The translations under genes and the position numbers were made by a program. The notes under the pieces were generated by a model that saw only the letters and a program-made list of their open reading frames with translations, searched no databases and was not told where the DNA came from. A DNA stretch of 64,000 bases from Fragum whitleyi (lineage: Eukaryota > Mollusca > Bivalvia > Cardiida > Cardiidae). The stretch lies in contig OX411543.1 in the NCBI GenBank assembly GCA_948146395.1, positions 24,732,526 to 24,796,525 of the forward strand, written 5' to 3'. Below, piece after piece: positions 1 to 9,817 of the stretch (the stretch's first letter is position 1; each line of letters opens with the position of its first letter).

Positions 1-242
1 TCTTTTACTAATCGTTTATCGACAAAATCCACCCGGAACCGACCGATAATCGGTTAGTCGCCGATACAATTGCGATTCTGACGATGATCACAAAATCTTA
101 AGACGAATATATCAATTTAAAGGTAAAATTTACCGATTCGCCACCGATCTTAGAAATCATCCGCTATTGAATGGGCCAATGCAACGTCGGAACATGAAGG
201 TGACAGTAACTTAATCTGGAATTAGGGCAGTGGGTAAGAATA
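1..242. other. AT-rich sequence, nothing identified
   Basis: No credible ORF, tRNA-like segment or clear repeat boundary is visible. A short imperfect palindrome around ACCGATAATCGGT occurs near position 43. The next element starts at about 243. Confidence 0.5.
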
Positions 243-586
243 AGGGGCCTATTTCAATAAACATATTACGATCATTTTTTGCGTAAGTCAAAGATTTAAG
301 TCGCTTCTACAGTAGTAGCTATATGGAATAATATGAAATTCTGCCATGCAGAATCTAACAATGGATGAAAACATCAGCCCTGCGGACAACAAAACGGTAC
401 AAACAATTTCCAATTATACCCCGCTTTACACGCTTGTGCACGTGCAAAGCGGGGTATAATTGGAAAACTGTTTGCACCGTTTTGTGATCCTGAACACATG
501 GCTGGTATTATTTGTGATTTTGACTTACGATTATTATTTTTTTAAAGAAATTTTAAAAAATGGCCCCACCTTTTTGAAGAGGAAGA
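243..586. mobile_element. MITE, GGGGYC-ended family, copy 1 (carries a nested hairpin)
   Basis: The left end GGGGCCTATTTCAATAAACA and the right end closing in TGGCCCC are inverted. The subterminal words TTACGATCATTTTTT and GTAAGTCAAA on the left match GTGATTTTGACTTACGATTA on the right. A second copy with the same left and right words lies at 33660-33903, which supports calling it a dispersed element. It has no coding capacity. A foldback element (383-505) interrupts the middle. The superfamily is not determined because no target-site duplication is obvious. Confidence 0.6.
383..505. mobile_element. Foldback hairpin element (FB family), copy 1
   Basis: This is a long hairpin: AATTATACCCCGCTTT on the left pairs with AAAGCGGGGTATAATT on the right around a short CACGCTTGTGCACGTG centre. 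The outer words (AAAACGGT..CAAAC) pair with GTTTGCACCGTTTTGTGATC. The same design recurs at 1402-1530, and in decayed form at 4963-5056, 48928-49030 and about 62378-62450. The short ORF over its right half is an artefact of the repeat. Confidence 0.7.
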
Positions 587-1085
587 ACGACTTCGTATTG
601 AGTTCGATTCCTACGGGAAGAATAAGATTTTTTTCGACTTAATTTCATTTCATTCAACTTTTATTCTGAATTTTAACTGATTCTGACGGAATGAGTTTTA
701 ATGGGGCTGAATGCGCTTCTCACGTGGAATACATAATGATAACACAATTGCAAGGACGTTTTTTGGGAAATTTAATTTCTGTTAAAAGCACGGGATAACT
801 ATAAAAGTTTGTTGTATTATAAAGGTTTTAAAATTTGTATAAAGATTTCACTTTGAATTTAACTATACTTTATTAATAGAAAAAAATAAATGAATTAAAA
901 AAAATTATTAAACGAATGAAAAATATCGAAAACAACTTTCATAAAAAATAATCCGTTGGATATGAGAAATGCAATATATGCACAAAACCTGTCATTTTTA
1001 TTACCTATCATAATTTTCTTTTTATTATACACTGTTTATGCCTGATTATATATGCTAAATATGTATTACTTAAAGTGTATTTATA
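587..1085. other. AT-rich non-coding, nothing identified
   Basis: This stretch is rich in A/T runs with stops in all frames. No tRNA-like boxes, inverted ends or coding signal were recognised. Confidence 0.5.
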
Positions 1086-1330
1086 AGCGCCGAGCCCGGT
1101 AAGCTGAGCTGTGAAGCATTGGGCTGTCAGTCATTGTGCTGAGAGTTCGAACCCCGGCTAAGCCAATTTCCATCCGAAATTTGATAAAGGTTAATAAGAC
1201 ACGGGTCCATTTGTCTCCCGTCCCCGGGGCGAATATCAATTAAATCGCATATGTGGGATAGGCTGCTGGTGGTTCTGATGAAATGTTGTGGGTAGTTTTG
1301 ATGCGAGAAAAGACATGAAACCATGGGTTG
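1086..1330 (+). mobile_element. tRNA-headed SINE-like repeat
   Basis: The stretch 1093-1166 resembles a decayed tRNA: GAGCCCGGTAAGCTGAGC gives an A-box-like start and GAGTTCGAACCCCGGC a near-canonical B box and T arm. It is followed by about 160 bp of body with the word ACACGGGTCCATTTGTCTCC. A tRNA-related 5' head plus unrelated body is the SINE layout. A functional tRNA is unlikely because the anticodon arm does not fold well. There is no second full copy of this body in the window, so the 3' limit is a guess. Confidence 0.45.
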
Positions 1331-1401
1331 ATGCATTAGCCGCCACGATATGACTGTAATAATGTTGAAAGCGACAGTAAAGACCATACAAACAAACCTA
1401 C

Positions 1402-1530
1402 CCTGCGTTCAGGATCACCAAACGGTGCAAACAGTTTGCCAATTATACCCCGCTTTGCACGCAGGTGCACGTGCAAAGCAGGATATAATTGGAAAACTGT
1501 TCGCACCGTTTGGTAATCCTGAACTCAGGA
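1402..1530. mobile_element. Foldback hairpin element (FB family), copy 2, well preserved
   Basis: The arms are about 57 bp and nearly complementary. CTGCGTTCAGGATCACC on the left answers GGTAATCCTGAACTCAGG on the right, AAACGGTGCAAACAGTTT answers AAACTGTTCGCACCGTTT, and CCAATTATACCCCGCTTTGC answers GCAAAGCAGGATATAATTGG. The loop holds GCACGTGC. It has no coding capacity of its own. As DNA it could extrude a cruciform; as RNA it would form a long duplex. Confidence 0.8.
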
Positions 1531-2595
1531 CTGTATTAGCTTGTTAAAACCAAAAATATTTCTTAAAATTTTTGACATGATTGAGCATGACCACTATTTA
1601 AATAATTACCCGCTTTATTGATTCCAACTTAACAAAATCGTTAGTTTTCGTATTATTTCGGGAGTCGATCACGATGATTCATATGCTTATTTTGCGCCAC
1701 CGTAGGTAGAAGGTTCTTCTAGATACAATTGTAAGGATTACGAACTGCAGAATATAAGATCCGTAGTTCTAGCCTCGATAAATCTTATTATTTGTTTTTT
1801 CAAAAACAATTATATTTGTCTTACCCATTACTTGTTTCATTTTGCGTTTTTTTCATTTTGCTTTTTACAAAATTTTAGTCTGATTTACACTTCTCATTTT
1901 TCTCGTTCAAATTTCGACAACTATAGTAAATTGAAGGCAATTGCTTTGACCGTGAAAAGTATAAAATACGGTTTCTTATAAATATATCGTCAGAAAAACA
2001 CAAGAAAGTCAGGTGTGTGTTTTTTGTGGTATGTTAAAAAAACAACAAAGGAAAAAATGCAAAAGAAAAAAAAATTGACGTTGTTCAGATTTGAAACGCC
2101 AAAATTATACTTCGTATGACTGCGATCCTCACCTCTCGACCACGGAACCGTTATAGTAACAATAGGTAAAATTTACTGATCATATGAAAACATAGTTCCC
2201 CCGGATTAAAACGAAGGTTTCTGTAACCACCGTTATTCGTCGATGGTAAATGTATTCACCGGTTAATTTATTCGTTGCAAACAGATCAAATCATGTCAAT
2301 AATTTCAGGTTATAAGTGTTTGAATTAACATAAAAGCCGTTTTGTTTAACAATCATTTAATACAAACGAAATATAATATCTACATCTACATCTTACGTTG
2401 TTCCGTCAAACTTGACGATTATACAACGGTTGACTTCTTATGGTAACGCAAGAAAAGATGGAAAATTAAAGAGAAAAATAGGCAGGAGAAGTAATTACAA
2501 GATATATATGAGGCCATAATGTGATTGCAGAAATGCGAGATTGTAGAAAAATAACATGAAGAATGACAAATAAGTACACTAAATTACAATAAAAA
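1531..2595. other. AT-rich non-coding, nothing identified
   Basis: No ORF of interest, no tRNA boxes and no inverted ends were found. It contains several poly-A/poly-T runs (around 2030-2070) and leads into the 3' side of the minus-strand LINE. Confidence 0.5.
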
Positions 2596-2742
2596 GAGAA
2601 GAAGGAAGAAAAGTTTTTCCAGAACCTTTGGCTTGCTAGGCAAAGACCAGTCTGCCTTCCTTGGAGGTACCAGGGTCCTTACGTCCCCGACAGCATAGCT
2701 CCTCACCTTGGAAAGTTAATCAGCTCTGGGCTCTTAAACTGT

Positions 2743-3522
2743 TTAGAATTGAATTTTAGATAACCCCTCCTTAAAGGATACCAAGGAAGGGGCCTCAGCT
2801 ACGGAAGCTGGGAGGGAGTTCCACAATGGAACAGTGCGTGGAAAGAAACTGAACTTGTAGGAGTTTGTAGAAGGGGAGAAGCGCCTGAATTTCATTGAAT
2901 GGGTTGATCTTGTATTTGTTCTTGTTGGTGTCAAGTATCTTTCTGCTGGAATGTCAATCAGGTTGTGTATAATTTTGAAGAGAAGAGTGACTTGGATTTT
3001 TGATCGTCTTGACTCGAGGGAATCCCACTCAAGATGTTCTAACATAGATTGTACACTGCTGGTATTCCTATAACGGTTGGTGGTGTATCTTGCAGTCCGT
3101 CTTTGAATCATCTCGAGCTTATGGATCTGGTCCTTATGGTGAGGGTTCCAAATTGGACAGCAGTATTCCAAGTTACTACGCACCATGGTGAAGTAGGCAT
3201 TGGCTTTGGTTTCCTCACTGCAAGATCGAAGATTTCGACGCAGAAAGCCCAACATGCTGTTAGATTTCTTGCAAATCCTATCTATATGATTTTTCCAGGA
3301 TAGTGATGATTGAATGTCTACGCCCAAATACTTAGTGGTATCCTCTAGTTCTAATATATGGCCTTTAAGTCGATAAGAAAACTTAGTAGGAGAGCGAGAT
3401 CTGGTTATGCTCAGGACACTACACGTTTGTGGGTGGAATGCCATACCCCATTTTGATTTACATTCAGCTAGAGCGTTCAGGTCTTGTTGTAGAGCATGAC
3501 AATCTGCTGGGCTTTGGATCTG
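2743..3522 (-). pseudogene. LINE reverse transcriptase, C-terminal part
   Basis: This open stretch of about 260 codons ends in LSKIQF and a stop at 2743. Family motifs are the KYLGVDI block after the palm, a SWKNHIDRICKKSN segment, the NLEYCCPIWNP block and a PLWNSLPASV terminal motif typical of CR1/jockey-like RTs in animals. It is separated from its own palm domain (4511-4906) by the inserted LINE at 3529-4504. It has no start codon of its own and would not be translated as a native protein. Confidence 0.8.
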
Positions 3523-3528
3523 TCTGTA

Positions 3529-4504
3529 TTCATCTCAAATATTGTAAAAAGTTATTAAATGTTAAAAGTTCTACAGCTAACGCCTCAGTTTATCACGAAT
3601 TAGGGCGGTACCCACTATATATTAATAGATTAAGCAAAATAATTAAATACTGGGGTAAAGTATTAAACTCAGATAATATTATTATCAAATCTACATATGA
3701 AGCGCTATTGGCGTGTGATAATGGGCCTAATTGGTGTAACAACGTTAAACAATTATTAAATGACCACGGATTCGGTTATGTGTGGTCTGATCCTCATAGT
3801 GTAAATCATAGTGTAAATCATAAATATTTCTACCAAACTTTTAGACTACAGCTAATAGATGAATTCCAACAAAGTCAATATAACTATATCAATAATAGTT
3901 CAGTGCTGTGCACATATAAATATCTGAAAGAGTCATTTGACTTGCCATCATACTTAGATAAATTACCAAAAAAAATGGAGGTTGCATATTTCGAAATTTA
4001 GATTGTCGTCTCACTCTCTTAGGATTGAAACAGGCAGGCATGGTTTAAATAGAATTGATAGAAATCAACGCGTATGTTTGGCATGTAATCTAAATGAAAT
4101 AGAAGATGAATTCCATTTTTTGCTTGTATGTCCACTATTTGCTGATATAAGGAAAACTTATCTGAAAAAAATTTACTATACTCGTCCTAATATGATGAAA
4201 TTCGTAGCCTTAATGAATACTGAAAATAAAACCGATCTTTTGAAATTGGCTAAATACTTAAAAGAAAGTTTTTCACGAAGGTCTGGTCTTACTTATACTT
4301 AATAACTATTGTAACGTTGATGATGTAAAAATTTTGCTTTAGCTTCTCTTCCAAGTTGGAAATAGATCTATAATGTTGATAATTCGTTTACATGTGAAAT
4401 GAATGAATGCTATGTTCTTTTATGTTTATGTTCTTTGATATCTTTTTGTGTTGTATTTCATTTGACGAGAAACTATAAAGTTTAAGTCAATAAACTGTCT
4501 TGAA
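3529..4504 (+). mobile_element. 5'-truncated LINE 3' end inserted into the older LINE
   Basis: The insertion is flanked by TCTGTA at 3523-3528 and again at 4505-4510, a likely 6-bp target-site duplication. Deleting the insert makes the minus-strand RT readable across the junction. The insert encodes, in two overlapping plus frames (to 4001 and from 3982), a typical LINE C-terminus: YHELGRYPLYINRL, FRLSSHSLRIETGRHG, then a CLAC..H..C zinc-knuckle-like motif and LLVCPLFADIRK. A single frameshift lies near 3980-4000. The tail ends in a TAAGTCAATAAACTGTCTTG segment. The insertion is younger than the host LINE. Confidence 0.8.
3540..4302 (+). pseudogene. LINE ORF2 C-terminal fragment with CCHC-like finger, frameshifted
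   Basis: The first part runs to about 4001 (motifs ASVYHELGRYPLYINRL and KYWGKVLN). The second part is read from about 3982 in another frame (SHSLRIETGRHG, CLACNLNEIEDEFHFLLVC) and stops at 4302. The Cys-x2-Cys..His..Cys spacing is that of the terminal zinc motif seen in many animal LINE polymerases. There is no RT catalytic core, so only the 3' end of the element was copied. Non-functional. Confidence 0.75.
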
Positions 4505-4510
4505 TCTGTA

Positions 4511-4906
4511 AACAATGCAGTCGTCAGCAAAGAGTCTTGTTTGTGAGGTAATTCTGTCTGGCAAGTCGTTGATAAACAACAAGAATAATAATGGGCCTAG
4601 GACAGATCTCTGGGGAACTCCGCTAACGACGGGAACACTGTCAGATGAGCACCCTTCGACAACAACCTTTTGGGTCCGGCCGAGTAAGAATGATGAAATC
4701 CAGCTGAGTGTTTGGCCTCTGATCCCATAGTGGTGAAGTTTACGTAACAGACGCTGGTGTGGAACGCGGTCGAAGGCCTTAGAGAAATCTAGGACCACCA
4801 TGTCTGTCTGGATACCATTGTCGAGGGAAGAGGCTAGATCATGATCTAGTGTAACCAACTGGGTTTCGCAACTCCTTCTAGCCCGGAAACCATGTACAAA
4901 TATCAT
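4511..4906 (-). pseudogene. LINE reverse transcriptase palm fragment
   Basis: About 130 codons cover RT core blocks: SETQL-like start, [10 protein letters not shown] (first catalytic Asp), [20 protein letters not shown], and FADDC (catalytic Asp pair). The frame runs into the inserted LINE at 4511-4514 and terminates shortly after. Upstream coding is lost beyond about 4920. Confidence 0.85.
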
Positions 4907-4962
4907 ATTGTTGAAACTAGAAATGCATTTAGAATAGAAAAGGCACTTTGAGAATTCACGTA

Positions 4963-5056
4963 TGCGTTCAGGATGAAAAACGTTAGCGAAGCGCTTTCGA
5001 AATGATACATTGATTTGCTCGTTCGCGAACGCTTTTACATCCTGAACACAGGGCGG
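4963..5056. mobile_element. Foldback hairpin element (FB family), copy 3, decayed
   Basis: The left end GCGTTCAGGATGAAAAACG and the right end GCTTTTACATCCTGAACACA are inverted and share the GTTCAGGAT word that opens FB copies 1 and 2. The inner GTTAGCGAAGCG and CGTTCGCGAACG words also pair imperfectly. Confidence 0.55.
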
Positions 5057-5555
5057 AATTCTTTTGAAATCCTGTATTATCCATGATTAATGCTCTGGCA
5101 GGGCGGAGCCTAAATAACGGGTCGTTGTACTTAAGGTTAAGGGAAATCAGCTTTTATCTAAAATAACGTACTTCTGAAGAGAGTCGACATTAATAACTCG
5201 AGACCTTAAATCGTAGATTGGTAACCAAATCCTCGTAACTTCAGCTTAATCAAGCTGAGGTTACAAGGCTTTGGTAACCAAACGATAAAACGCGTTCACT
5301 CTCTCAAAGCGCGTAAACCCTTTATGTTTTAGGATACAGTTATTTGCACGCGTTAACGATGATTACCGACCAAATTTCAAAAGAACCCAAACTATTCAAA
5401 AGTAAGCTCGCCAAATTACGTCACGGTTAAGCCCCATCCTGCCAGTTCATTACTTACGCAGAATAATTAGCTAAACTTCAATTTTACTTAGGTGGTATAA
5501 AAGTACTTTGATCAGACTCCATTCTCCACATGGAGATGTCACCGTAACACGTTGG
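5057..5555. other. Non-coding with one short hairpin
   Basis: A clear hairpin spans about 5218-5281: TTGGTAACCAAATCCTCGTA pairs with the reverse complement AAGGCTTTGGTAACCAA around TTCAGCTTAATCAAGCTGA. Nothing else was recognised. Confidence 0.5.
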
Positions 5556-6037
5556 TACAGTTGACAACATCGAGTGATTGACAAGATGAATTATTTTGGA
5601 ATGTTTGTGGAATGTATTGTTCGGTGATTGAGATTTGAGTGAATATAAAGGGCGGTACCTGTAAATGATTTTGGAATGAAATTGACTAAGGTTGATGATT
5701 GAGTTTTGGGTGAATTTAAAGGGTGGTAATCCAATTTCGCTTATTTTGTTCAGGGTGAACAAGATTAGCTATAATTCCTACATTAAAAAAATATGCATTC
5801 AAGTTCTATAAATAGCTTCCCACTACTTCAAGAACCAATCAGACACATATAATTTCAATTATGTTAATTTTTTTTTCTTGTTATATTTTGAAGACGTTGT
5901 TGATTCTATCCTTTTCAGTGAGTTTGGGGCGTTTTCAGATGGTTTGAGTGAGTGTTTAAATGGATGAATTAAGCGCTGAGCGAGTGATATAGAATGGTTT
6001 TGAGAGTAATGTCTATTTCATGATGTTGATATCTGTA
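5556..6037 (+). mobile_element. CAGTTA-MITE copy 1 (Tc1/mariner-like foldback), with internal duplication
   Basis: This is the first of about 20 copies of the dominant family. The consensus begins TA then CAGTTA..ACATCGTGAAATTGACA and ends TGTCAATTTCACGATGT..TAACTG then TA. The TA flank plus CAG start suggests Tc1/mariner mobilisation (inference). The centre holds a GGGAGGTAAT..ATTACCTCCC palindrome of about 72 bp. This copy is degenerate, has a start segment repeated in part (the TTTTGGAATG stretch occurs twice), and ends in TCATGATGTTGATATCTGTA. Short ORFs over these elements are not genes. Confidence 0.75.
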
Positions 6038-6204
6038 ATTGTGCATAAAAAACATTAATGTTACCCGTAACGCGAAAAGGGACCATCTGGTACACGCGTA
6101 TTGTGACGACCCTACTTAGACTGCGCATTCTGACTAGAATCGAAACCTTTCGCACTTAGCCTTTTTTAACCTAGAATGCCCAATATTCATTACCGTGAAA
6201 GATT

Positions 6205-6372
6205 TATTATAGGGATGAGTGTCTTTTTCACTGCGTTTATTGGGGTATAAAGTGCAATTGCCTTAGCACATGGCAAATAACGCCCGTAGGGCGTTATGTT
6301 TAAGCCATGTGCTAAGGCAATTGCGCTTTATACCCCAATAAACGCAGTGAAAAAGACACTCGGCCCTTATAA
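6205..6372. repeat. Near-perfect long hairpin
   Basis: The 58-bp arm starting GAGTGTCTTTTTCACTGC at 6217 pairs with the arm ending GCAGTGAAAAAGACACTC at 6361, with a single mismatch (AAGTGC against GCGCTT). The pairing weakly extends outwards through TTATAGGG/CCCTTATAA. A second small stem TAACGCCC-gta-GGGCGTTA sits in the loop. The arm identity implies either recent birth or strong correction. Confidence 0.85.
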
Positions 6373-7002
6373 TTGCAATCCTCTTGGTCTAAGAAACTAT
6401 TAAAATACTCGGCTAAACATTGAAGTTTCGAGTCTACTTTCTGCGTGTATTACACAATCTATTTTTAGATCGTGTATTTTTTCTCGCTATCGAAGTTAAA
6501 CAGCATAAAGTTAATCAAATGGTACACAAATAAACGACAATTTGACATTCGTTGAGGTACTTATGATCAAAACATATAGCAATAATTTTGTCAAGTTATT
6601 CTGCATTTTCAAACCGAAACTATCATGATCGGGCTTAGCTGAGTGGGTTGCTTGGTGGTCTTCGTCGACTCACTGTAAACATCGACTCAGAATCTGAACT
6701 GCATGCTTTTAATCATAAATTCTTTCGAAAATATCTTGATTATATCAAATAGCAATATTACGATATGGAAGGGGAACGAGGGGTTTTCCAGTTCCTACAA
6801 CACAGGACATGTAGATCGAAGGTCGGGGGTTTCCCGATAGACCTATTGCATTTTATACAGAAATAAAGTGCAATGGAATTCCCCACGTGATGCGATTTAA
6901 ACCAATCAAAATTCTTTATTTTATTAGATTGCAATTATTGAAGTGTAACTACTGGTTGACCCGTACTGGATCAAATCTATTTTTGGAAAAAAATGTTTAA
7001 AC
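6373..7002. other. Unassigned interior of the composite repeat
   Basis: No coding signal. A faint tRNA-like start (GGGCTTAGCTGAGTGGGTTG at about 6634) is present but has no matching T arm, so no tRNA is called. Confidence 0.4.
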
Positions 7003-7086
7003 GGAGTTTCCGGGTGGTCCCTTTCCGCGTGTCTAGTCACAGTTTTAAAATTATTTTTAGTGACAGAGGTTACAACCTACGTCATT

Positions 7087-7524
7087 TACAGTAGGTTACA
7101 TCGTGAAGTTGACATTCGCCTCAATCAAAGTCATTCAAGGTCGCTCTCTCCGCGCTTTATTCATTCATTCCAAACACTCACTTAAACCATTCAAAAACGC
7201 TCAAACCCATTGAAAAATAAAGAATCTACAACGTCATTCAAAATAAATTTTGATAGAGAAAAATCGCGATTTCACTGACATAATTCAAATTGAAAGCGTA
7301 TAATAGGTTCTTAAAGAATTAGGAAGCTATCTATAGAACTTGTATGCATACTTAATTAAAGGGAGGTAATTAAAATCGCTAATTTTGTTCATCCTGAACA
7401 AAATTTGTGATATTGGACTACCTCCCTTGAATTTAACTCAAAACTCCCTCCACACTCATTCAATTTCATTCCTTAATTATCCCAAAATCATTCACCTAGT
7501 CAATTTCACGATGTTGTTAACTGA
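7087..7524 (-). mobile_element. CAGTTA-MITE copy 2
   Basis: Reverse orientation: it opens TACAGTAGGTTACATCGTG and closes CAATTTCACGATGTTGTTAA then CTGA. The central GGGAGGTAAT..CTACCTCCC palindrome is intact apart from a few changes. It contains the family words CATTCATTCCAAACACTCAC and ATTCAAAAACGCTC. Confidence 0.85.
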
Positions 7525-7805
7525 AGCAGGGCTGTTGGATTGTCGCCATTATGCAGGGATATTGAAATTACTTAACATATGAAATGTATTAGCCAAGTCA
7601 TATTCTACTTACTTCATTAAGTAAAGGTTATTTATTATCTTATAACTGTCCAAATATTCGTGTGATAACATTCCATATATTTTTTATGATATCACATGCA
7701 TATTTTTAAAACAATGACATAATGCGGTTATTCCTAGAAATTGTAATTCTATTAGAAACATCGACGAAAACAAGGCAAATCGAGGTTATAAGATAAATTT
7801 AATGC
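7525..7805. other. AT-rich non-coding
   Basis: Nothing recognised; this is a spacer between a MITE and the following hairpin. Confidence 0.45.
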
Positions 7806-7932
7806 GTACCTAGTGTATTGTATAAAAATATCTAACTTGGTTGTGGGAATTATTAATTTTCTCGGCAGAGCCTCGATAATTATCCATTCCCTCAACCTCG
7901 TTAGATTTTTTTTTCATACAAAACACTAAGTA
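7806..7932. repeat. Imperfect hairpin repeat
   Basis: The left arm (TAGTGTATTGTATAAAAATA, TCTAACTTGGTTGTGGGAAT) pairs with the right arm (ATTCCCTCAACCTCGTTAGA, TTTCATACAAAACACTA) around CTCGGCAGAGCCTCG. A half copy of the right arm recurs at about 8232-8310 (CCCACAACCTCGTC, CATACAAAACATTACG). Confidence 0.65.
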
Positions 7933-7954
7933 CTATTATATATTATATATTCGT

Positions 7955-8235
7955 TACAAGGGCGTAACTCCCATTACGCAATTTACGCAAGTGCGTTAAA
8001 GAAATAATCATCTGTTGAAAAATATCGTTGATGAGTGATCAGAACATAGAAACAACTACTTATTCAAGCTGTTGTTACGATGTTTGATTATTCACCAACG
8101 CTAAAATCATAAAAAAGGGGGCGGACATTCAGCTTTTGACACAGTACACATTTTGCCTTTTATCCTATATATTCTTTGGATGTCGCATTTTAAGTGCGTA
8201 TAAATTTATAAGTCCTAGATATATGGCGGAAGCCC
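7955..8235 (+). mobile_element. GGGCGTAA repeat (R3 family), copy 1
   Basis: It starts AAGGGCGTAACTCCCATTAC and carries GCAATTTACGCAAGTG, then GATTATTCACCAACGCT, then a GGGGGCGGACATTCAG block and an AGTGCGTATAAATTTATA end. The same order of words recurs at 47434-47648 (plus) and about 15570-15780 (minus). It is non-coding. At the 47-kb site it clearly inserted into a SINE, so it is or was mobile. Confidence 0.65.
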
Positions 8236-8544
8236 CGACAATTATCAATTCCCACAACCTCGTCATTTATTTTTTTCATACAAAACATTACGTATTATAT
8301 AAATATTTTCGCTATAAAGTTTTATGGAAAATGACTAGAAACATTATTAAGACGCTCTAAAGACTTCGACATAATATTTCGAAACGATCTTTCTAATTGT
8401 TGCAGTTCCTGTCTGTCTAGCGGGCCAACCGCTTCGAAAATTGTGTCGGGGTAATTGAAAAATCCATAAAACCATATGACTCAAATGAATTTCATTCTGA
8501 CGAAAGAAGGTGTCAGGTAACAGGTGGTTTGTTCGCTTATTTGT
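8236..8544. other. Half-hairpin remnant and unassigned sequence
   Basis: 8236-8310 resembles the right arm of the 7806-7932 hairpin. The rest shows no ORF or structural signal. Confidence 0.4.
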
Positions 8545-8730
8545 TTGAATGGAGATTTACGCCGCTTTCAACAATATTTCATTTACATCGCGGCGGATGG
8601 AGCTAATAACAATAGAATCCTTGTACATGTATTTCACACACCAGTACCACAATTTCACCCCTTCCTAGCATCCAGCTGTTGTCCAACATAGGTCTTCGAT
8701 TATCGACCAATTACGAACTGAAACACGTGA
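8545..8730 (-). mobile_element. SINE body fragment (family A), headless
   Basis: The words ACGCCGCTTTCAACAATATT, ATCGCGGCGGATGGAGC, CACACCAGTACCAC and CCTAGCATCCAGCTGTTGTC match, in order, the SINE at 37075-37349. There the tRNA-like head lies at the right end on the minus strand. Here the head is missing, so this is a truncated or eroded copy. Confidence 0.6.
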
Positions 8731-9071
8731 AACCCAAATGAAAATTGGCTGGCGAATTCATATAACTGATGACGTAGACTACGCTTAGGTTGTCACCCTT
8801 GAATTTGTTGTCATGGAATACCATAATTATAAAATGTGCATCTACTTACAGAAAAAAACGAGCCTTTGTTTCATCGAGTTTTTATCTATTTTAGACCACG
8901 AGTTTGATTAATTTTGTATTATATGAACACAAAATTTGTTGTTCTATAGGTAATACGATGCGATTTTTTGCGCTTAATTAACAAAATCATTGAAATTTAT
9001 TGAATATAATTGTCCGCATATCATATAACACCGTTTGTAAAATGACGCCATCATCTCCATTATGACGTCAT
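8731..9071. other. AT-rich non-coding
   Basis: Nothing recognised except TGACGCCATC/TATGACGTCA words near 9040-9070 just before a MITE. Confidence 0.45.
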
Positions 9072-9800
9072 TGGTGAGTAAGTTTTGAATGAAATTAAAG
9101 GGTGGTAATCTAATATCGCTAATTTTATCGTATATTAACAAAATTAGCGTTATTTATTACCCCACTTGAAGAAAATATGCATATAAGTTCTACAAATAGT
9201 TTTTATGTCTTCACAAAACAGCCAGAAGCTTACTTTAAATTAAGTCAGTGAATCTTAAATTATTTTAGTGCAGGGCTTGTGTTAGTGTTTAATAATGGAG
9301 AGACATTGACCCCTGACCATAGAAATTCTGGGGGTCAAATCTGAATTTAAAGGGGTCAAGACAGGAAGAGAAAATCTTAAAGAACATTTTTGCATATTTT
9401 AGAGTCACCTTAACTGTTTTTTTTAATGATATGAAACAAGGAATTAATTTGAAGAACTTTTAGATAGTAATTTGTGAATATCTTCGGTATAAAACCATGT
9501 TCTGAACCATAGTAATTTCCCTCATGGGGTCAAAATGACCCCCTTGGGAGAAATTTCTAAGGGTCAAATTAAGATATTTTCAAATTTTTTGGGGTCAAAA
9601 CCCTGGTTTAAGGGTCAAACACGAGCCCTGTTTGCGATTTATATTTCGAATGTTGTTGTTGATCGTATCCTTTTCAGTAGTTTTGATCGTCTTTGAATGG
9701 TCTGATTGAATGGTTGGATTCAATGAATGGAGCGCAGAGTGAGCGATTTAAAATGGTTTTGATTGGAATGAGAGGCATATCTAACAATGTTCTTAACTGT
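9072..9800 (+). mobile_element. CAGTTA-MITE copy 3, 5'-truncated and split by an insertion
   Basis: It begins inside the family at GAGTAAGTTTTGAATG, keeps the central palindrome (TAAAGGGTGGTAATC..TTATTACCCCACTT), is interrupted at 9271-9630, and resumes with GTTGTTGATCG, GGAGCGCAGAGTGAGCG and an end GTTCTTAACTGT. It lies only 18 bp from the stop codon of the Toll-like receptor, so the receptor's 3' UTR and polyadenylation would be expected inside it (inference). Confidence 0.75.
9271..9630. mobile_element. 360-bp TIR element with GGGTCAA subterminal repeats
   Basis: The ends CAGGGCTTGTGTTAG and AAACACGAGCCCTG are inverted over 13-14 bp and start CAGGG, as many hAT-type elements do. The word GGGTCAA or its complement TTGACCC occurs about eight times, in both orientations. 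Arrays of subterminal words are transposase-binding sites in hAT elements (family knowledge). No exact 8-bp target duplication is visible at the edges, so the superfamily call is tentative. It has no coding capacity. Confidence 0.6.
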
Positions 9801-9817
9801 TCCAAGCTGTTCAATGA

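Larger units (their letters stand above)
2600..4960 (-). mobile_element. 5'-truncated CR1/jockey-type LINE, interrupted by a second LINE
   Basis: On the minus strand two coding pieces belong to one reverse transcriptase. 4511-4906 encodes the palm with [24 protein letters not shown], the [12 protein letters not shown] block and the catalytic FADDC. 2743-3522 encodes the downstream thumb with SPADCHALQQDL, KYLGVDI and NLEYCCPIWNP. The reading breaks after VYR at 4511 and resumes near 3522, exactly where a plus-strand insertion sits. The element is truncated upstream of the palm, so endonuclease and most of the fingers are missing. The exact clade is uncertain. It is a dead fragment. Confidence 0.85.
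6058..7041. mobile_element. ACCCGTCACGC-ended MITE (R5 family), expanded or composite copy
   Basis: The left end TTACCCGTAACGCGAAAAGG and the right end GGTGGTCCCTTTCCGCGTG are inverted and match the ends of the compact copies at 12584-12850 and 21397-21662. The left subterminal words (CTGCGCATTCTGACTAG, TCGAAACCTTT) also match those copies. The interior is much longer because it contains the hairpin at 6205-6372 and about 600 bp of unassigned sequence. It could instead be two half copies. Confidence 0.5.

Noticed and set aside
9271..9630. A firm hAT assignment for the 360-bp element
   Set aside because: The ends fit, but no 8-bp target duplication is visible at the edges, so the call is left tentative.
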